This document shows positions 55,654 to 64,000 of a stretch of DNA of 64,000 nucleotides, piece after piece. The position numbers were made by a program, and so were the translations under genes. The DNA comes from Dyella silvae (lineage in GTDB: Bacteria > Pseudomonadota > Gammaproteobacteria > Xanthomonadales > Rhodanobacteraceae). Numbering within the stretch: position 1 is the stretch's first letter; every line of letters begins with the position of its first letter. The stretch spans positions 62,001-126,000 of the forward strand of contig NZ_JAPJBQ010000007.1 of the NCBI RefSeq assembly GCF_026421305.1. Reading direction: 5' to 3'. The notes under the pieces were generated by a model. It did no database searches, was not told the origin of the DNA, and saw nothing but the letters and a program-made list of their open reading frames with translations.

Positions 55654-55947
55654 TCAACTGAAGCGGCCACCCACAATACGTCCGTCTTTGTCGAGCTCTG
55701 CGTAATAGCGGCTGTTGTTCATGCGGAGCTCGAGCGTCGTGACCGAGCCCGGCAATACCAGTAGCACGTCGGGATACGCGGCATGGAACTGATCGGGCGT
55801 GGGATGCGTGGCGATGAAGGCATCGAACGCTTTCATGTCGGTGACGTAGCCATGCACAGGGGCCGGGGCGGCAGCGCGGGTCATGTCCTGGCAACCTCCC
55901 AACGCGATGACCATGGCAAGGGCAACAGGGGCGAGCAGTCGGTGCAT
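55654..55947 (-). CDS. Small lipoprotein
   Basis: 97 residues. GGAGG lies seven to eight bases before the ATG. Lipobox LGGC with Cys19, followed by Gln, suggests outer-membrane location. The mature part has FDAFIATHPTPDQFHAAYPD and a beta-rich end (TTLELRMNNSRYYAELDKDGRI). The family is not recognised. It lies between the two TonB-related genes, on the same strand. Confidence 0.75.
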   Translation of the reverse strand: MHRLLAPVALAMVIALGGCQDMTRAAAPAPVHGYVTDMKAFDAFIATHPTPDQFHAAYPDVLLVLPGSVTTLELRMNNSRYYAELDKDGRIVGGRFS

Positions 55948-55996
55948 GGCGTTCCTCCGTGATAAACCGCTACCGATTATGCCTTCGCCGACATGA

Positions 55997-57028
55997 TTAG
56001 AGGCGGAACTCGATGCGCTGACGCATGGGCGATGCCACCGGCTTGCCGTCTTGCATGCCCGGCGTGAACTGCCAACGCGTCACGGCGGTAAGTGCCGCGC
56101 GATCGAAGACATACCGCGGATCGGCATCAGCGACATTCGCCCCGCTGACCGTGCCATCCGGCAACACGGTGAAGGTCACGTCCACCCAGCCCTGGCGCCG
56201 CGTGCGTCTGGCATCCGGCGGATAGGCCGGTTCCACACGGCGAGTGAGGGTCGGGGCCACGGCGCCATTGCTATCGGCCGTCGCGGCGGCTACGGCGCGT
56301 GGGCGCACGGCGGCCCTCGGCGCCGCTTCGACCGGCGTCGATTCGACGTGCAGTTGCGCGAGGGCGTGTTCTGCCGGAGTCAAGGCGACCGCCGGTTTTG
56401 CAACGACTGGGGCAGGGGCCGGCGCGGGTGTCGGCGGCGTTACCACTGCCGTCGTTGGCGCTACCGGCGCAGGCGCCGAAACCGCAACGGGTGCCCGGTT
56501 GGTGGATGGCGACGCCTGTTGCTCGCGCTTTGCATTCTGTTGCGCAACCGCACGCTGATCCTCCAGCTTCGCCTGCAGCAGGGTCAGCGTGTAGTTCTTC
56601 GGATCGGCGCGTGTCAGCAGCTCGATCTCGCGCTGCGACTCGGCCTCATCCCCGGCATCGATGGATTGCTCCGCTGCGTGGGCGGCAAACGGAAAGATCT
56701 CACGCAAGGCGTCTTGCGCCACCTGATTGCCCGGCTCGCGCTTGAGCACGGCGAGATAGAACTCAAACGCGTTGTTGCCTGACGGCGCCAGCAGACGCCC
56801 GTCGGACATCGCCTCGCGTGCGTGTTGCAGCAGCTCGGCGGTGTCGGCGCCCTCACGTATGACCGGGCCGGTAGCGGCAACGACACCGGTCGTGGCTGTT
56901 GCGCCCTCGTCGCGGCCGATGATCTTCCAATAGATCACCGCCGCGCCCGCCACCATCAAGGTGGCGACAATCAGCAAGCCATAGCGGGCAACACCCTGGG
57001 TACGACGACGCGACGAAACAGGAGACAT
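55997..57028 (-). CDS. TonB-type energy transducer
   Basis: 343 residues from ATG 57028. Membrane helix about 16-36, a helical periplasmic domain (about 55-160), an Ala/Pro/Val-rich linker (about 170-235) and a C-terminal TonB domain (about 265-343) with VEPAYPPDARRTRRQGWVDV and ALTAVTRWQFTPG. It passes proton-motive energy to outer-membrane receptors such as BtuB. The helical domain between membrane helix and linker is unusual for a TonB and is shared with the protein at 54962-55492. No exbB or exbD is adjacent. Confidence 0.85.
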   Translation of the reverse strand: MSPVSSRRRTQGVARYGLLIVATLMVAGAAVIYWKIIGRDEGATATTGVVAATGPVIREGADTAELLQHAREAMSDGRLLAPSGNNAFEFYLAVLKREPGNQVAQDALREIFPFAAHAAEQSIDAGDEAESQREIELLTRADPKNYTLTLLQAKLEDQRAVAQQNAKREQQASPSTNRAPVAVSAPAPVAPTTAVVTPPTPAPAPAPVVAKPAVALTPAEHALAQLHVESTPVEAAPRAAVRPRAVAAATADSNGAVAPTLTRRVEPAYPPDARRTRRQGWVDVTFTVLPDGTVSGANVADADPRYVFDRAALTAVTRWQFTPGMQDGKPVASPMRQRIEFRL

Positions 57029-57179
57029 GGGGACACACACGACAATGGGGACCGGCACACCAGCGCGCCGGCGGGGCGCGCAAGCTTAGAGGAACCATGT
57101 TGCGGAGATGTTGCCTGCGGTCACGTCGATCGCGCGCGGCCACATCACGTCGCCGCGCACGAACCGTCACGACTTACCT

Positions 57180-58949
57180 TTAGCGGCCCGGCAACAGGCT
57201 GCTGTCGGGCGAACCATCAGGGTGAGCGAACCAGGACACGCGGTTGTTGCCGTCAGGGCAGCCGCTGCCTGTCGTGTAGCTGGCAAGCGCACCGCTCTGC
57301 GTGGTCAACGCGGTGCGATAGCAACCGCCAAGTGTGTCGCGGAACGCGAACTTCTGCGCGCTTTGCTGTCCGCTGTGGCTGCTCAGGTTGCCGCTGGCGT
57401 CAAACTGCAGCGTATCGGCGCTATCGACCGTGTTGTCGATGTCGGCTGCATACAACGTCATGCCAAACAGTCGATGGTCGTCATGCTGGCGGTAGCCTTG
57501 ATGCACGGTAGTGGCCACACTGCTGCTGCCATCATTCGCCACCTGCTGGTTGTAGTCGATGGTGAGCGGATAGCTGACGTGCTGGCGCCGCTCCACCGTA
57601 AGCAGCTTGCCCACACGGCTTTCACTCACGCTTTCGGCCCAGCTGCGCTGCCCGGTTTGCTGACGATACGTGCTTGCGTTGATGGTGAAGTCCTGCACGC
57701 CCTCGAAACCTGCCGTCTGTCTCACCGAACTGGTCACACGCCCACGCGACGTCATCGCATAGCCCTCGATGACAAAATGCCGCTCAAGTTGGGTGGTGAC
57801 GTCACCGGAGACATCGCCATTGCTGGCGGCCACCAGCGTGCTGGTGACCGTGGGTGTCGCCGGCTGGCTGGCCAGTGTGTTGCGGATGATCTGGCCGGTG
57901 ACCTGTTTCGCGTGTGCATCGCGATAGATCAACAAGGTGGCGGTTGCCGAGAAGTACTGGTTCGCACCGGCTACCTGCACGGCGACCTCATGCGGGTTGC
58001 CATCACTGAGCTGGCCCGCGAACGGCGTGAGGTCGACGCGGTACGGCATGAAGTTCAGTGTTTGTACGCCGGGCGTAGGGCGCCACAGATAGGGATCGAT
58101 GCCGCCGGTGTAGATCCACGGATAAACCGGCGCCACGCCTGCTGGCTGTCCGTCGATGCTGATCTCCGCCTCGCGGAAATTGCCGCCACCGCAGTCGTTG
58201 GTTTCGGTCGCATACGCGTTGGGCACGCAGGTGTACCAAAACTCATCGTTGCCCTGACTCTGGGTGAATACATCGAGGTACGCCCGCTCCACATTGCGCG
58301 GCAGCGTAAGCGTACGGGCCAGTTTGTCGCTCGGCGTGTTCAGTGACGTGGTGCTGCCCACCGGGTCACTGCCCAGGGGATACACCGCATCCGGCGCTTC
58401 GGCCGCCCGCGCCCGCGCCGTCGCGGGGTAGAAGAGCAAGCGGGCACTGCCATGGATCACACCGGTGTAAGTGCTGTTCACCAGATTGCCGATAACCGCC
58501 TGCCCCAGGCTCGGCAGACGTAGCAATGCCGTGTAATCCGTCAGGTCGCGCTCGACGTGCCAGGCGGGCGATACGGTGCGTGACGGTTCCTGCGTGGTGC
58601 CGAAGTACAGGTTCACGCCACCGAGCCATAACGTGGCGGTGCGGTCGTACTGGCGGCCGGCCGTCACCGAGAAGTCCGCCTCCAGAACGACTTTGGCCCA
58701 TGCGCCGGTGCAAGCCGTCGGCGGTGCGTAGCTATAGGGACGCGATTGGAAGTCATCGAAGGCCAGGTTATTGAACAACGTCACCACGCAGGGTTGGCCG
58801 GGAGGTCGTGGCACACCAGGGTCGGCCGTCACGACATTCATGGAGCCGATGACCGGATCAGCATGGACTTGCGCCGCAAACCCAGCCGTCAACGCGATCA
58901 GCAACGCGCCTGTCGTGAGGCGATAGCGAACGAACCCTTCAGGCACCAT
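57180..58949 (-). CDS. Peptide-N-glycosidase A-type amidase (PNGase A family)
   Basis: 589 residues from ATG 58949, with GGGGAG nine bases upstream and a signal peptide ending VHA at about residue 30. The PNGase A family core is recognisable from plant enzymes: ERAYLDVFTQSQGNDEFWYT, NFREAEISIDGQ, then YPWIYTGGIDPYLWRPTPG and YRVDLTPFAGQLSDGNPHEV. These enzymes release N-glycans from glycoproteins by cutting at the asparagine. A secreted bacterial form suggests use of plant or fungal glycoproteins. It lies 151 bases upstream of the TonB gene on the same strand. Confidence 0.82.
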   Translation of the reverse strand: MVPEGFVRYRLTTGALLIALTAGFAAQVHADPVIGSMNVVTADPGVPRPPGQPCVVTLFNNLAFDDFQSRPYSYAPPTACTGAWAKVVLEADFSVTAGRQYDRTATLWLGGVNLYFGTTQEPSRTVSPAWHVERDLTDYTALLRLPSLGQAVIGNLVNSTYTGVIHGSARLLFYPATARARAAEAPDAVYPLGSDPVGSTTSLNTPSDKLARTLTLPRNVERAYLDVFTQSQGNDEFWYTCVPNAYATETNDCGGGNFREAEISIDGQPAGVAPVYPWIYTGGIDPYLWRPTPGVQTLNFMPYRVDLTPFAGQLSDGNPHEVAVQVAGANQYFSATATLLIYRDAHAKQVTGQIIRNTLASQPATPTVTSTLVAASNGDVSGDVTTQLERHFVIEGYAMTSRGRVTSSVRQTAGFEGVQDFTINASTYRQQTGQRSWAESVSESRVGKLLTVERRQHVSYPLTIDYNQQVANDGSSSVATTVHQGYRQHDDHRLFGMTLYAADIDNTVDSADTLQFDASGNLSSHSGQQSAQKFAFRDTLGGCYRTALTTQSGALASYTTGSGCPDGNNRVSWFAHPDGSPDSSLLPGR

Positions 58950-59286
58950 GGCAACTTTCTCCCCGCAATGAGCCCCCCGCGCCGCGCACGCTAACACGGC
59001 GGCGTTTGGTATGGACGTCCAAATGCCCCGGGCCGGCTGTATCGACCTGTTTTGTGATGGGCAGTGTGAAGAGACCGTCACGCGCGCTTAAGAACCTTAT
59101 GCACGACGGATTGACGATCACTGTGTCTTAATGGCCGTCCGGGATGGGAGCACCGCCCGCAAGAAAGGTGGATTGGCCGCGCAGTATGCACGCTGCCTTT
59201 TCTGCGGTCCGAACGCTGGTTGTCTTTCCGGCGTTGCGTAGAAGTACATAGGTGGAATCAAACTTTTTCCTGTCGAGGGCATCGCC
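58950..59286. other. Divergent gap between PNGase A-type and transporter genes
   Basis: 337 bases with promoters expected for both sides. I see no gene, hairpin or palindrome of note. Confidence 0.35.
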
Positions 59287-60246
59287 ATGTGCGCATGGTG
59301 GATGGCTGCAGCCACGGCGTCGCTGGCCGTTATGGCGTGGTCAGGGTCAACGCTTGCTGCCGAGGACGGCGGCGGGCCTTCGTCAATGGGACCGCCGGTG
59401 TCGTCTTATGCGGGCCTGGCGTCATCCAGTCAGGGGCTCTCCTGGCAAAGCCGCATGGCCTACGCCGCCGGACCCTCCGCGCAAGCAGCACAGATGGCCG
59501 ATGCCAACTTCACCGCTGGCGCGCTCAACAGCGTCTCCATGTTCCCCACCGTCAGCAGCTTTCATGCGTGGGGGCCCTCGCTGGGCCGCTGGAGTTTCGG
59601 TTCGCAGATGACCGTCCCTGAGGGTGTGCCATCGACGCCTGCGAGCGTTGAGGCGGCGTCGTGGACCGCCCATCAGCAAGTGGGCGACATCGGTAGCGGC
59701 AACGTCGCCTTTGCGCCCGTGGTTGCCAGCTATCACATCAACCAGACCGACCGTCTTGCCTTCTCCATGGGCGTCTCGGCGCCAACCATGAGTTTTCAGC
59801 ATGGCCGCTATGTCTACGCCGGCGCCAATGTCTGGAGCGTTACGCCCAAGGTCGCTTACACCAAGGTGCTTTCGTCGCCTGATGTCGAGTCCTCGACCAT
59901 CGTGGCCGTGGGCACGTTCTCCAGAAAGTCCGTTGAGGATTATCAGAACGGCGCAGTAGGGCGGATTGAAGCCGTCGTGATGGAGCGGAACCCCAACGGG
60001 TGGGGATTTGGCGGCGTAGCAGCGGCGATCCAGCAACTGTATACGAACCCCAACACCATGGCCGGACGATCACCGAACTACAGCAACATGGGCGGTCTCG
60101 CCATGGGCGTGGGCCCGCAGGTGAGCTGGAGCACCCATTGGATGGGTAGCAACGTCGAGCTGCAGTACCGATGGATCTACGAATTCACCGCGCCCAATGG
60201 GCACGCTGATCAACCCATGCTGTTGTCGGCCACGCTGCATCTGTGA
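59287..60246 (+). CDS. MetA-type outer-membrane transporter
   Basis: 319 residues. A signal peptide covers about residues 1-24 (ending TLAA). The mature protein is a beta-barrel with regular alternating strands (VASYHINQTDRLAFSMGVSAP, VWSVTPKVAYTKVL, VSWSTHWMGSNVELQYRW) and the C-terminal ending SATLHL. It matches the transporter family linked to phenol degradation (MetA/SphX-type, PF13557). The substrate is unknown. It is convergent with aroE across a perfect hairpin. Confidence 0.75.
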   Translation: MCAWWMAAATASLAVMAWSGSTLAAEDGGGPSSMGPPVSSYAGLASSSQGLSWQSRMAYAAGPSAQAAQMADANFTAGALNSVSMFPTVSSFHAWGPSLGRWSFGSQMTVPEGVPSTPASVEAASWTAHQQVGDIGSGNVAFAPVVASYHINQTDRLAFSMGVSAPTMSFQHGRYVYAGANVWSVTPKVAYTKVLSSPDVESSTIVAVGTFSRKSVEDYQNGAVGRIEAVVMERNPNGWGFGGVAAAIQQLYTNPNTMAGRSPNYSNMGGLAMGVGPQVSWSTHWMGSNVELQYRWIYEFTAPNGHADQPMLLSATLHL

Positions 60247-60280
60247 GTGGCTTGCGTCCACCGGCGCTTCTGACGAGAGA

Positions 60281-60311
60281 CGGCCTTCAACGCACTCATC
60301 GTTGAAGGCCG
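60281..60311. terminator. Bidirectional hairpin between transporter and aroE
   Basis: Perfect 11-bp stem CGGCCTTCAAC/GTTGAAGGCCG with a 9-base loop in the convergent 83-base gap; no T run on either side. Confidence 0.6.
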
Positions 60312-60329
60312 CACCGACGCGTCAGGCAC

Positions 60330-61160
60330 TCAGCTGTATTGCTTGCGCAACTCGATATAGACCGGCTCGGTGTCGGGGCGCTTGCCGTGCCAGAGTTCGA
60401 AGGCATCAGCCGCCGTTTCCACCAGCATGCCAAGACCGTCGAAGGCGTAGCGGGCGCCTGCCGTACGTGCCCATGCGAGAAAGCTCAGTGCCGCCTTGCC
60501 GTACGAGAGGTCGTAGCACAGCGCACGGTTGCCAACGATGGCGAAAGGCAGATCCAGCGACTTGCCGAGCACGCCTGCCGAAGTGGCGTTGAGAATGAGG
60601 TCGAACGCGCCGAGGTCAGCCAGATCTTCCCAGTAGCGCGTGTGTGCGCGAGCCGGGTCACCGATGGCATCGGCCAGCGCATCGGCGGTTTCCGGCGTGC
60701 GATTGACGATGGTCAGTGTTTCCACGCCAGCATCGAGCAACGCCCAGGCCGCGCCGTGTGCTGCGCCGCCCGCGCCGAGCAGCAACGCCGTGTGGCCGCG
60801 CAGATCCACGCTATGACGTTCGGTGATATCCCGCACCATGCCGTCGCCGTCGGTGTTGTGCGCGGCGATACGGCCACCGGGCAAGGCCGTGAGCACATTG
60901 GCGCTGCCGGAACGACGCGCGGTGGCGCTGACCTCATCCGCCAGCGCGAAAGCGCTGGCCTTGTGCGGCAGCGTGACGTTGGCGCCGCGGCCACCGGCCG
61001 CAAAGAATTCGCGCACGGCCGAGACGAAGTCCGACGGTGCGGCGTCGATGGTGCGGTACTCCAGCTCCAGCCCGAACTGACGGGCAAAGGCCTGATGGAT
61101 CTGCGGCGACAGCGAATGGCTGATGGGGTGGCCAAACACCGCGAAGTTTCCTGCACTCAT
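60330..61160 (-). CDS. aroE: Shikimate dehydrogenase AroE
   Basis: 276 residues. Substrate-binding motif GHPISHSLSP (Ser15, Ser17), catalytic Lys67 in NVTLPHK and Asp104 in HNTDGDG, NADP loop GAGGAAHGAAWAL, then IVNRTPETA and NATSAG. It reduces 3-dehydroshikimate in aromatic amino acid synthesis. The loop has His where most AroE have Arg (GGAARG), a minor change. Length is typical. Confidence 0.95.
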   Translation of the reverse strand: MSAGNFAVFGHPISHSLSPQIHQAFARQFGLELEYRTIDAAPSDFVSAVREFFAAGGRGANVTLPHKASAFALADEVSATARRSGSANVLTALPGGRIAAHNTDGDGMVRDITERHSVDLRGHTALLLGAGGAAHGAAWALLDAGVETLTIVNRTPETADALADAIGDPARAHTRYWEDLADLGAFDLILNATSAGVLGKSLDLPFAIVGNRALCYDLSYGKAALSFLAWARTAGARYAFDGLGMLVETAADAFELWHGKRPDTEPVYIELRKQYS

Positions 61161-61314
61161 GCGCGCTCCTGTGGTTTTCGATGTCGCAATGGGCGGGTTC
61201 CGGTACCGCCGCTTCGGCCATTTTAGCCTTCGGAGACCAGCCGCGGCGCGCCATCGCAGGTTTTGAGATCGGGCCGCGGCACGCTGTGCCCATCGACATC
61301 AACGGACCTGCCCG

Positions 61315-61572
61315 ATGCGCACCAACGCCCGTATCACCCATCACGAACGTCTGCTCGGCGCTGCGTTGTTGTGGCTGCTGGGGGGCGCTGTGTCGCTGTT
61401 GACCACGCTGGTGCCCGCCCATACGGACGCCCTCGGCTGGACACCGGCGTTCTGGCTGGTGGGCGCACCGCTGGTGGTGCTGTTGGCGCTTGAACCGGCG
61501 CTGCCGCGCCAGCTGTTCGGCCTGTGGGTACGCCCCCGCCGCCGCAGCGCTTCGCAACTGATCTGGAACTGA
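61315..61572 (+). CDS. Small membrane protein, unknown function
   Basis: 85 residues with two hydrophobic segments (about 14-32 and 44-60) and a basic end (RPRRRSASQL). It is divergent from aroE. No strong Shine-Dalgarno is seen. The family is not recognised; coding is supported mainly by the clean two-helix hydropathy and positive-inside charges. Confidence 0.5.
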   Translation: MRTNARITHHERLLGAALLWLLGGAVSLLTTLVPAHTDALGWTPAFWLVGAPLVVLLALEPALPRQLFGLWVRPRRRSASQLIWN

Positions 61573-61751
61573 CGAATTCACTTGGCAGTGGATGCCGCGA
61601 CAGGCATGTCGCGGCGTGGGGCTCCGCGATGGCCTGGGATGGCTGGGCACCTCGCTGGAGCGGCGCGATGGACCGCGCCCGCGTGACGGCAGTTCAGGGA
61701 CGGACTGCCGGAATCACCCCACTTGCCACACCAACGAATAGATAGATGGTG

Positions 61752-61777
61752 GTCGCGCACAGGGTGCGCTCCCACAT
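61752..61777. repeat. TGTGGGAGC-type palindromic repeat
   Basis: Reverse copy of TGTGGGAGCGCACCCTGTGC.. with inner stem GCGCAC/GTGCGC, directly after the RimK-like stop. A fragment recurs at 43455-43475. It may act as transcript end. Confidence 0.6.
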
Positions 61778-61778
61778 G

Positions 61779-63263
61779 TCAGTCGGCCGCACCAGAGCGC
61801 TTGCGCTCCATGCGCCGCAGGAACTCCTGCATGATCCGGAGATATAGCGCGTCACCGAGGTGCTGGTCTTCCACGCCATGATCGATGGAGGGGTTGTCGT
61901 TCACCTCGATCATCACCGGCTTATCGCCAACGCGCTTGATATCCACACCATAGAGGCCATCGCCCACGGCCTGCGTGGCCTTGAGCGCCAGCTTCACCAC
62001 GTCGGCCGGCGCCTTCTCGATGGGCAGCGTTTCCGAATCACCGGTTTTCGACGCGCCTTTCGCGCCGTGGTTGTAGATCTGCCAGTGGCCGCGCGACATG
62101 AAGTATTTGCAGGCATACAGCGGCTCGTTGTTGAGCACACCGATGCGCCAGTCGAACTCAGTGAAGACGAATTCCTGCGCCAGCAACAGCGCACTGTGCT
62201 GAAACAGTTCCGTGGTGGCCTTGGCGAGCGCCGCTTCGTCTTCCACTTTCACCACGCCACGCGAGAACGAACCGTCGGGAATCTTCAGCACCAGCGGATA
62301 GCCAAGCTTTTCCGATAGCTCCCGCAACCCCTTCGCATCGTCGCGATAGAGGATCTCGGTGCGCGGCACCGCCAGCTTGCGCGACACCATCAGGTCGTTG
62401 AGGAAGATTTTGTTCGTGCAGCGCAGGATCGAGGTAGGGTCATCCATCACCACCATGCCTTCCTTCTCTGCGCGATGCGCGAAGCGGTAGGTGTGGTTGT
62501 CGCTGGCCGTGGTTTCGCGGATGAACAGGCCGTCGTACTCGGCCAGACGCTGGTAATCGTTCTTGCCAATGGGATCGACTTCGATGCCCAGTTCCTTGCC
62601 CGCCGCAATGAACAGCTTCTGCGCCTTTTTGTTCGATGGCGGCATGGCCTCGTTCGGATCGACCAGCATGGCGATGTCGTAGCGGAACTGCTTGCGCGCC
62701 TTGGGTTTGCGCCACAGCTTTTTGCTGAAGCGATCCAGCTCTTCGGCAAAGGCGTCTTCCTGCGCATCGTCGAGCGTGTGCAACCCGACCGGCTTGATGG
62801 CGCTGATCTGCCACACGCGGTCGCGCTCGAACTCGATGCGCAGCAGCGGGCAGGGAAACATTTCAAAGACCTGGCGCGCAAGATCCTGCAACGCCGGGTG
62901 GGCCGTCTGCCCAAAGTAGACAAGAATGCCGAAGTCGGTGGTGTCGCGGCCGCCGGCAGGCAGAAAGTGCGTGAGCTTGGCGCTGAGGTCTTCGATCTCC
63001 AGACCGTACAGCGAGCGGCGACGCAGGTCGTTCACCGTGCGCACCGACGGCATCACGCGATGTCCGCGCGCTTCGCCCAGCAGCGACACGTAATAGCCGG
63101 CGCCCAGGTATTTGTAGCTGCGGCACAGGTTGATGACGTGCGTGCGCTCGTCGTCGACGCCGACAGGTTCGCGCAGGTAATCCATCGCGGTGACCACGTC
63201 TGCGGACGGGTAGTAGACACTCCAGTCGGAGGCCTTCTCGACAACAAGGACGAGCCGGGTCAT
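61779..63263 (-). CDS. RimK-like ATP-grasp ligase with RLAN N-terminal domain
   Basis: 494 residues. AGAGGTG precedes the ATG. The N-terminal half (1-200; opening LVLVVEKASDWSVYYPSADV, then YLREPVGVDDERTHVINLCR) matches the RimK-like ATP-grasp N-terminal domain (RLAN). The C-terminal half is an ATP-grasp amide ligase: YPLVLKIPDGSFSRGVVKVE (ATP-binding Lys), LLAQEFVFTEFDWRIGVL and the metal motif MIEVNDNPSIDHGVED. It should join amino acids to a peptide or small molecule. In other bacteria this protein occurs beside a GNAT/C39-type partner; a GNAT gene lies divergently here. Confidence 0.85.
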   Translation of the reverse strand: MTRLVLVVEKASDWSVYYPSADVVTAMDYLREPVGVDDERTHVINLCRSYKYLGAGYYVSLLGEARGHRVMPSVRTVNDLRRRSLYGLEIEDLSAKLTHFLPAGGRDTTDFGILVYFGQTAHPALQDLARQVFEMFPCPLLRIEFERDRVWQISAIKPVGLHTLDDAQEDAFAEELDRFSKKLWRKPKARKQFRYDIAMLVDPNEAMPPSNKKAQKLFIAAGKELGIEVDPIGKNDYQRLAEYDGLFIRETTASDNHTYRFAHRAEKEGMVVMDDPTSILRCTNKIFLNDLMVSRKLAVPRTEILYRDDAKGLRELSEKLGYPLVLKIPDGSFSRGVVKVEDEAALAKATTELFQHSALLLAQEFVFTEFDWRIGVLNNEPLYACKYFMSRGHWQIYNHGAKGASKTGDSETLPIEKAPADVVKLALKATQAVGDGLYGVDIKRVGDKPVMIEVNDNPSIDHGVEDQHLGDALYLRIMQEFLRRMERKRSGAAD

Positions 63264-63472
63264 GACACCTCTGTTTAATGGAACCGAGGAGTGTCGTCAC
63301 GCGGGGGAACGGGGCGGCACAGCGCAAGGGGCGGAGTTTGGCACATGAAGCGCGAGGCACAAGCACCGGCACTGAAGGTGGGTTAAACGCGCCAAAAGTC
63401 ATCGTTGTCCCCGAGGGGTACGGGGACTAAAGTGCGCCGCTTGTTTCACTGCGCGCCATCGGACTGCCACTG

Positions 63473-63946
63473 ATGACCCCCATGCCCGCGACCGCCGCTG
63501 TACGCGTGCGCCGAGCCGAACTTTCCGATCTCGACGACCTGGTTGCGCTTGAAGAGAGCAGCTTCGCCACCGACCGCCTGAGCCGGGCGCAGTACCGCCG
63601 CCATCTGGACAGCGAAACTGCACAGGTGCTGGTGGCCAGCGCCAATCACCGGCGCTTTCTCGGCACCGCTGTGGTGTTTTTCCGCAAAGGCGCGCAGGTG
63701 GCTCGACTGTATTCGATCGCCACCCGGGCCGAAGCACGCGGCAAGGGCGTGGGCTCAGCCCTGTTGGAAGCGGCTGAGCAGGCCAGTCGCCGGCGCCGCT
63801 GCAAGGCGCTGCGCCTGGAAGTACGCGCCGGCAACGACGAGGCCATCCGGTTGTACGAGCGGCTGGGCTATCAGCGCATCGGCGAATACAAGCGCTACTA
63901 CGGCGACGGCGCCGATGCTTGGCGCTATGAGAAGACCCTGGACTGA
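63473..63946 (+). CDS. GNAT family N-acetyltransferase
   Basis: 157 residues from ATG 63473 (a second ATG lies three codons on). Complete GNAT fold: acetyl-CoA loop ATRAEARGKGVGSALLEAA (Q/R-x-x-G-x-G/A type), then LEVRAGNDEAIRLYERLGYQRIGEY, the usual beta-5/alpha-4 segment. Related partners of RLAN-RimK proteins are often GNAT fused to a C39-type peptidase; this one stops after the GNAT domain and the window ends 54 bases later. It is divergent from the RimK-like gene with a 209-base gap. Confidence 0.85.
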   Translation: MTPMPATAAVRVRRAELSDLDDLVALEESSFATDRLSRAQYRRHLDSETAQVLVASANHRRFLGTAVVFFRKGAQVARLYSIATRAEARGKGVGSALLEAAEQASRRRRCKALRLEVRAGNDEAIRLYERLGYQRIGEYKRYYGDGADAWRYEKTLD

Positions 63947-63955
63947 GACGTTGAG

Positions 63956-63979
63956 GCACCGGCCAGGACAAGGTGCCGA
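63956..63979 (+). terminator. Hairpin after GNAT gene
   Basis: GGCACC/GGTGCC arms around an 11-12-base loop, ten bases after the stop, without a T run. Confidence 0.35.
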
Positions 63980-64000
63980 CGAAGGCTAAGCCCTCATAAG

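Noticed and set aside
1-64000. Prophage, integron, restriction or toxin-antitoxin systems
   Set aside because: No integrase, phage structural, methylase, toxin or transposase gene was recognised anywhere in the window.

Overview
The window is GC-rich throughout, with dense genes and strong third-position GC. Its gene content (algZ/algR next to hemC, rsmG-parA-parB, a PNGase A-type amidase, WYL and DUF2239 proteins, many TonB-linked functions, and the C-A-B palindromic repeats) suggests a gammaproteobacterium of the Xanthomonadales, most like the Rhodanobacteraceae (Dyella/Luteibacter/Rhodanobacter type). This is inference from gene families, not a database match. I found no rRNA, tRNA, CRISPR array, prophage or complete insertion sequence.

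Layout. 0-5.9 kb: three small secreted proteins of unknown role, an OprO/OprP-type porin and a periplasmic beta-propeller protein. 5.9-8.4 kb: a promoter and cobalamin riboswitch, then a 211-bp nested inverted-repeat element, then the vitamin B12 receptor btuB. 8.7-15.5 kb: two tandem paralogous RND pump permeases without an adjacent adaptor gene. 15.9-24.1 kb: a DUF3617 protein, a phospholipase C/acid phosphatase-type phosphoesterase, a Tat-exported multicopper oxidase, a DUF2239-MATE operon with an operator-like palindrome, and a PagL-like lipid A deacylase. 24.7-30.9 kb: a marR-OMF-emrA-emrB drug-efflux operon with two operator-like palindromes 30 bp apart, then a small gene and a divergent AraC regulator.

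31-46.4 kb: an S9 peptidase, a carboxylesterase, algZ-algR-hemC, a DUF481 protein, a membrane protein, a WYL regulator, a patatin, a DUF488 protein, a glycosyltransferase and the chromosome-segregation block rsmG-parA-parB, which suggests that the replication origin is not far away. 46.6-54.9 kb: a minimal SPFH protein, a pirin, a UPF0149 protein, xthA, prlC, an NTE-type patatin with a cyclic-nucleotide domain, a gamma carbonic anhydrase and a small phosphatase. 55-64 kb: a TonB protein plus a shortened paralog of its N-terminal half, a PNGase A-type amidase, an outer-membrane transporter, aroE, a RimK-like ATP-grasp ligase with an RLAN-type N-terminal domain and a divergent GNAT acetyltransferase.

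Intergenic DNA is unusually repeat-rich. Modular palindromic repeats (families A, B, C, E) fill gaps between 8 and 44 kb. A different family (D, built from GAGTGA/GAGAAGTGA words in inverted pairs) fills five gene junctions between 41 and 54 kb, often ending within a few bases of stop or start codons. The most unusual observations are the structured element inside the btuB leader, the D family, the leaderless-looking marR promoter, the TonB N-half paralog beside the PNGase A gene, and the RimK-like/GNAT pair at the right edge.
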